DNA of 64,000 nucleotides from Burkholderia cepacia (GTDB taxonomy: Bacteria > Pseudomonadota > Gammaproteobacteria > Burkholderiales > Burkholderiaceae): assembly GCF_001039005.1 (NCBI RefSeq), contig NZ_LDWR01000002.1, forward strand, positions 1 to 64,000, read 5' to 3'. The position numbers were made by a program, and so were the translations under genes. The notes under the pieces were generated by a model. It worked only from the letters and a program-made list of their open reading frames with translations. It did no database searches and had not been told where the DNA came from. Of this stretch, positions 61,014 to 64,000 are shown piece by piece; position 1 is the first letter of the stretch; each line of letters starts with the position of its first letter.

Positions 61014-64000
61014 ATGGCCAAGTTCTTTATCGATCGCCCGATCTTCGCGTGGGTGATCGCGATCGTGCTGATGCTGGCCGGCATCGCGTCGATCTTCAAG
61101 ATGCCGATCGCGCAGTATCCGACGATCGCGCCGCCGACGATCCAGATCCAGGCGAATTACCCGGGCGCTTCCGCGAAGACGGTGGAAGACACGGTGACGC
61201 AGGTGATCGAGCAGCAGATGAGCGGTCTCGACAACTTCCTGTACATGTCGTCGACGAGCGACGATTCGGGCAACGCGACGATCACGCTGACCTTCTCGCC
61301 GGGCACGAATCCTGACGTCGCGCAGGTGCAGGTGCAGAACAAGCTGTCGCTCGCGACGCCGAACCTGCCGCAGGTCGTGCAGCAGCTCGGCATGCAGGTC
61401 ACGAAGTCGAGCAGCAACTGGCTGATGTGGTTCGCGTTCAACTCCGAGGACGGCAACATGTCGAAGGAGGACCTGACGAACTATGTCGCGTCGCACGTGC
61501 TCGATCCGCTCAGCCGCGTCAACGGCGTCGGCCAGACGCTGCTGCTCGGTTCGCAGTTCTCGATGCGCATCTGGCTCGATCCGGTCAAGCTGACCAACTA
61601 CGGCCTGACGCCGGTCGACGTGACGGCCGCTATCACGCAGCAGAACGTGCAGATCGCGGGCGGCCAGATCGGCGGCACGCCGGCGAAGCCGGGCACCGTG
61701 CTGCAGGCGACGATCACCGAATCGACGCTGCTGCGCACGCCCGAACAGTTCGGCAACATCCTGCTGAAGGTCAACCAGGACGGTTCGCAGGTTCGGCTGA
61801 AGGACGTCGGCCGTGCGGCGCTGGGTTCGGAGAACTACACGTTCGACACGAAGTACATGGGGCAGCCGACGGCCGGCCTCGGTATCCAGCTCGCGACCGG
61901 CGCAAACGCGCTCGCGACTGCAACCGCGCTGCGGGCCAAGATCCAGGAGCTGTCGAAGTACTTCCCGCACGGCCTCGTCGTCCACTACCCGTACGACACG
62001 ACGCCGTTCGTGCGCCTGTCGATCGAGGAAGTGGTCAAGACGCTGATCGAGGGCATCGTGCTCGTGTTCCTCGTGATGTATCTGTTCCTGCAGAACCTGC
62101 GGGCGACGATCATCCCGACGATCGCGGTGCCGGTCGTGCTGCTCGGCACGTTCGCGATCATGGGCGTGGCCGGCTTCTCGATCAACACGCTGTCGATGTT
62201 CGGCCTCGTGCTCGCGATCGGCCTGCTGGTCGACGATGCGATCGTCGTGGTCGAGAACGTCGAGCGCGTGATGGCGGAAGAGGGCCTGTCGCCGAAGGAG
62301 GCGACCAAGAAGGCGATGAGCCAGATCACCGGCGCGCTCGTCGGCGTGGCGCTGGTGCTGTCGGCGGTGTTCGTGCCGGTCGCGTTCTCGGGTGGTTCGG
62401 TCGGCGCGATCTATCGCCAGTTCTCGCTGACGATCGTGTCGGCGATGGTGCTGTCGGTGCTCGTCGCGTTGATTCTGACGCCGGCGCTGTGCGCGACGAT
62501 CCTGAAGCCGATCTCGCAAGGGCATCACGAAGAGAAGAAGGGTTTCTTCGGCTGGTTCAACCGGACCTTCGATCGCAGCCGCGATCGCTACACGAGCGGC
62601 GTGAACCACGTGATCCGGCGCTCGGGCCGCTGGCTCGTGATCTACCTGGCCGTCTTCGTCGCGGTCGGCGTGATGTTCGCGCGTTTGCCGAAGTCGTTCC
62701 TGCCCGACGAGGACCAGGGCTACATGTTCATGATCGTGCAGACACCGTCCGGCTCCACGCAGGAAACGACCGGCAAGACGCTCGACAACATCAACACGTA
62801 CCTGACCACCGCGGAGAAGGATGTGGTCGACTCGGTGTTCACGGTCAACGGCTTCAGCTTCGCGGGCCGCGGCCAGAACGCGGGTCTCGTGTTCGTGAAG
62901 CTGAAACCGTACGAGCACCGCCAGCGTTCGGACCAGAAGGTCCAGGCGCTGATCGGCCGGACCTTCGCGCACTACTCGCAGTACAAGGATGCGATGGTGA
63001 TCCCGTTCAACCCGCCGTCGATTCCCGAACTCGGTACGGCTGCCGGTTTCGACTTCGAGCTGACGGACAACGCCGGTCTCGGCCACGAAGCATTGATGGC
63101 CGCGCGCGGGCAGTTGCTCGGGATGGCCGCGAAGGACCCCGCGCTCGCGCTGGTGCGCCCGAACGGCCTGAACGACACGCCGCAGTACAAGGTCGACATC
63201 GACCGCGAGAAGGCGAACGCGCTTGGCGTCACGGCGGCCGCGATCGACCAGACGTTCTCGATCGCGTGGGCGTCGCAGTACGTGAACAACTTCCTCGATA
63301 CCGACGGCCGGATCAAGAAGGTCTACGTGCAGTCGGATGCGCCGTTCCGGATGACGCCGGAAGACATGAACATCTGGTACGTGCGCAACAGCGCGGGCGG
63401 GATGGTGCCGTTCAGCGCGTTCTCGACCGGCCACTGGAGCTACGGATCGCCGAAGCTCGAACGCTACAACGGCGTGTCGTCGATCGAGATCCAGGGGCAG
63501 GCCGCGGAGGGTAAATCGACCGGCCAGGCGATGACCGCGATGGAAGCGCTCGCGAGCAAGCTGCCGGAAGGCATCGGCTATTCGTGGACGGGCCTGTCGT
63601 TCCAGGAAATCCAGTCCGGTTCGCAAGCGCCGGTGCTGTATGCGATCTCGATTCTCGTCGTGTTCCTGTGTCTCGCGGCGCTGTATGAAAGCTGGTCGAT
63701 CCCGTTCTCGGTGATCATGGTCGTGCCGCTCGGCGTGGTCGGCGCACTGCTCGCGACGATGCTGCGCGGTCTCGAGAACGACGTGTTCTTCCAGGTCGGC
63801 CTGCTGACCACCGTGGGCTTGTCTGCGAAGAACGCGATCCTGATCGTCGAGTTCGCGCGCGAACTGCAGGCGAAGGAGAACATGGGGCCGGTGCGCGCGG
63901 CGATCGAAGCGGCGCGCCTGCGGCTGCGCCCGATCCTGATGACGTCGCTCGCGTTCATGCTCGGCGTGCTGCCGCTCGCGATCAGCAACGGCGCGGGCTC
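61014..64000 (+). CDS. RND multidrug efflux pump (AcrB/MexF-like), 3' end beyond window
   Basis: The first 995 codons are present. Visible are the N-terminal helix [20 protein letters not shown], the porter-domain motif with [20 protein letters not shown], and membrane helix 4 with [16 protein letters not shown] (paired aspartates near residues 411-412 for proton relay), followed by [14 protein letters not shown] [18 protein letters not shown]. The late [16 protein letters not shown] helix is near residue 938. This is the HAE1 family of proton-driven drug exporters. The gene follows the adaptor by 15 bases. By similarity it is closest to Burkholderia AcrB-type pumps, but the specific pump name cannot be fixed here. 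Only about 5% of the protein is missing. Confidence 0.94.
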   Translation, partial: MAKFFIDRPIFAWVIAIVLMLAGIASIFKMPIAQYPTIAPPTIQIQANYPGASAKTVEDTVTQVIEQQMSGLDNFLYMSSTSDDSGNATITLTFSPGTNPDVAQVQVQNKLSLATPNLPQVVQQLGMQVTKSSSNWLMWFAFNSEDGNMSKEDLTNYVASHVLDPLSRVNGVGQTLLLGSQFSMRIWLDPVKLTNYGLTPVDVTAAITQQNVQIAGGQIGGTPAKPGTVLQATITESTLLRTPEQFGNILLKVNQDGSQVRLKDVGRAALGSENYTFDTKYMGQPTAGLGIQLATGANALATATALRAKIQELSKYFPHGLVVHYPYDTTPFVRLSIEEVVKTLIEGIVLVFLVMYLFLQNLRATIIPTIAVPVVLLGTFAIMGVAGFSINTLSMFGLVLAIGLLVDDAIVVVENVERVMAEEGLSPKEATKKAMSQITGALVGVALVLSAVFVPVAFSGGSVGAIYRQFSLTIVSAMVLSVLVALILTPALCATILKPISQGHHEEKKGFFGWFNRTFDRSRDRYTSGVNHVIRRSGRWLVIYLAVFVAVGVMFARLPKSFLPDEDQGYMFMIVQTPSGSTQETTGKTLDNINTYLTTAEKDVVDSVFTVNGFSFAGRGQNAGLVFVKLKPYEHRQRSDQKVQALIGRTFAHYSQYKDAMVIPFNPPSIPELGTAAGFDFELTDNAGLGHEALMAARGQLLGMAAKDPALALVRPNGLNDTPQYKVDIDREKANALGVTAAAIDQTFSIAWASQYVNNFLDTDGRIKKVYVQSDAPFRMTPEDMNIWYVRNSAGGMVPFSAFSTGHWSYGSPKLERYNGVSSIEIQGQAAEGKSTGQAMTAMEALASKLPEGIGYSWTGLSFQEIQSGSQAPVLYAISILVVFLCLAALYESWSIPFSVIMVVPLGVVGALLATMLRGLENDVFFQVGLLTTVGLSAKNAILIVEFARELQAKENMGPVRAAIEAARLRLRPILMTSLAFMLGVLPLAISNGAG

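Noticed and set aside
59787..63626. 1279-codon minus-strand open frame opposite the RND genes
   Set aside because: It is a frame-shadow of two strongly recognised genes on the plus strand; its translation is Arg/His-rich low-complexity sequence.

Overview
The window is GC-rich DNA with Burkholderia-type gene content, and it appears to lie across the origin and centromere of the third replicon (chromosome 3 / megaplasmid pC3) of a Burkholderia cepacia complex member. The evidence is a parA-parB pair (46069-47791) preceded by five copies of a 16-bp palindrome with core TTGTCACGTGACAA. From memory, this matches the parS family reported for the third B. cenocepacia replicon. A Rep_3-type initiator gene (47886-49202) lies convergent to parAB, and a long iteron array (49354-50377) lies upstream of it. 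No rRNA, tRNA, insertion sequence, prophage or CRISPR array was seen.

Layout. 1-4.7 kb: the start of a polyamine ABC uptake system (ATPase cut by the window edge, PotF-like binding protein), a LuxR-type regulator, a porin and a GST. 4.9-12.3 kb: an acyltransferase-3 membrane enzyme, small envelope/hypothetical genes, a LysR/EamA divergent pair, an orphan branched-chain amino-acid binding protein and a small XRE-like regulator. 12.4-18.1 kb: a YdiJ-like FAD/Fe-S dehydrogenase with a divergent LysR gene, and a LysR/LysE-exporter divergent pair. 18.2-21.5 kb: a sulfone/sulfonate sulfur module (sfnG, msuE, sfnR) with a consensus sigma-54 promoter before msuE. 21.6-24.1 kb: a DhaK-DhaL fusion kinase and two small genes. 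24.3-29.7 kb: a five-gene operon matching bacterial itaconate catabolism (ich, acyl-CoA dehydrogenase, ict, MmgE/PrpD, ccl). 30.0-35.4 kb: a MarR-controlled FUSC/DUF1656/HlyD/NodT efflux operon of the fusaric-acid/aromatic-acid type. 35.6-38.2 kb: a di-Mop molybdate-binding protein, NifQ, a truncated VOC remnant and an EamA transporter with a His-rich tail. 38.7-44.6 kb: a ProQ/FinO-domain protein with a repeat-rich tail, a DUF2889 protein, a flavodoxin-like protein, a TetR/metallo-hydrolase divergent pair and an AraC regulator.

44.6-51.8 kb is the replication and partition block: parS cluster, parAB, a nested inverted repeat between parB and rep, rep, and about 2.5 kb of non-coding origin DNA. 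Four pairs of iterons have members exactly 26 bp apart, and a two-tier hairpin lies beside an AT-rich stretch. 51.8-64 kb: a DUF4148 protein, a LysR gene divergent from a divergent PurA paralogue, further LysR and AraC regulators, an SsuA-like sulfonate-binding protein, and the start of an RND efflux operon (lipoprotein adaptor plus AcrB-like pump, cut by the window end).

Overall this looks like a secondary replicon: replication and segregation genes surrounded by nutrient scavenging (polyamines, sulfonates, itaconate, amino acids), efflux systems and many one-component regulators (six LysR genes), each usually next to the gene it probably controls. Starts were chosen from ribosome-binding sites and family N-termini. 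Functions are from recognition of protein families, not database searches.
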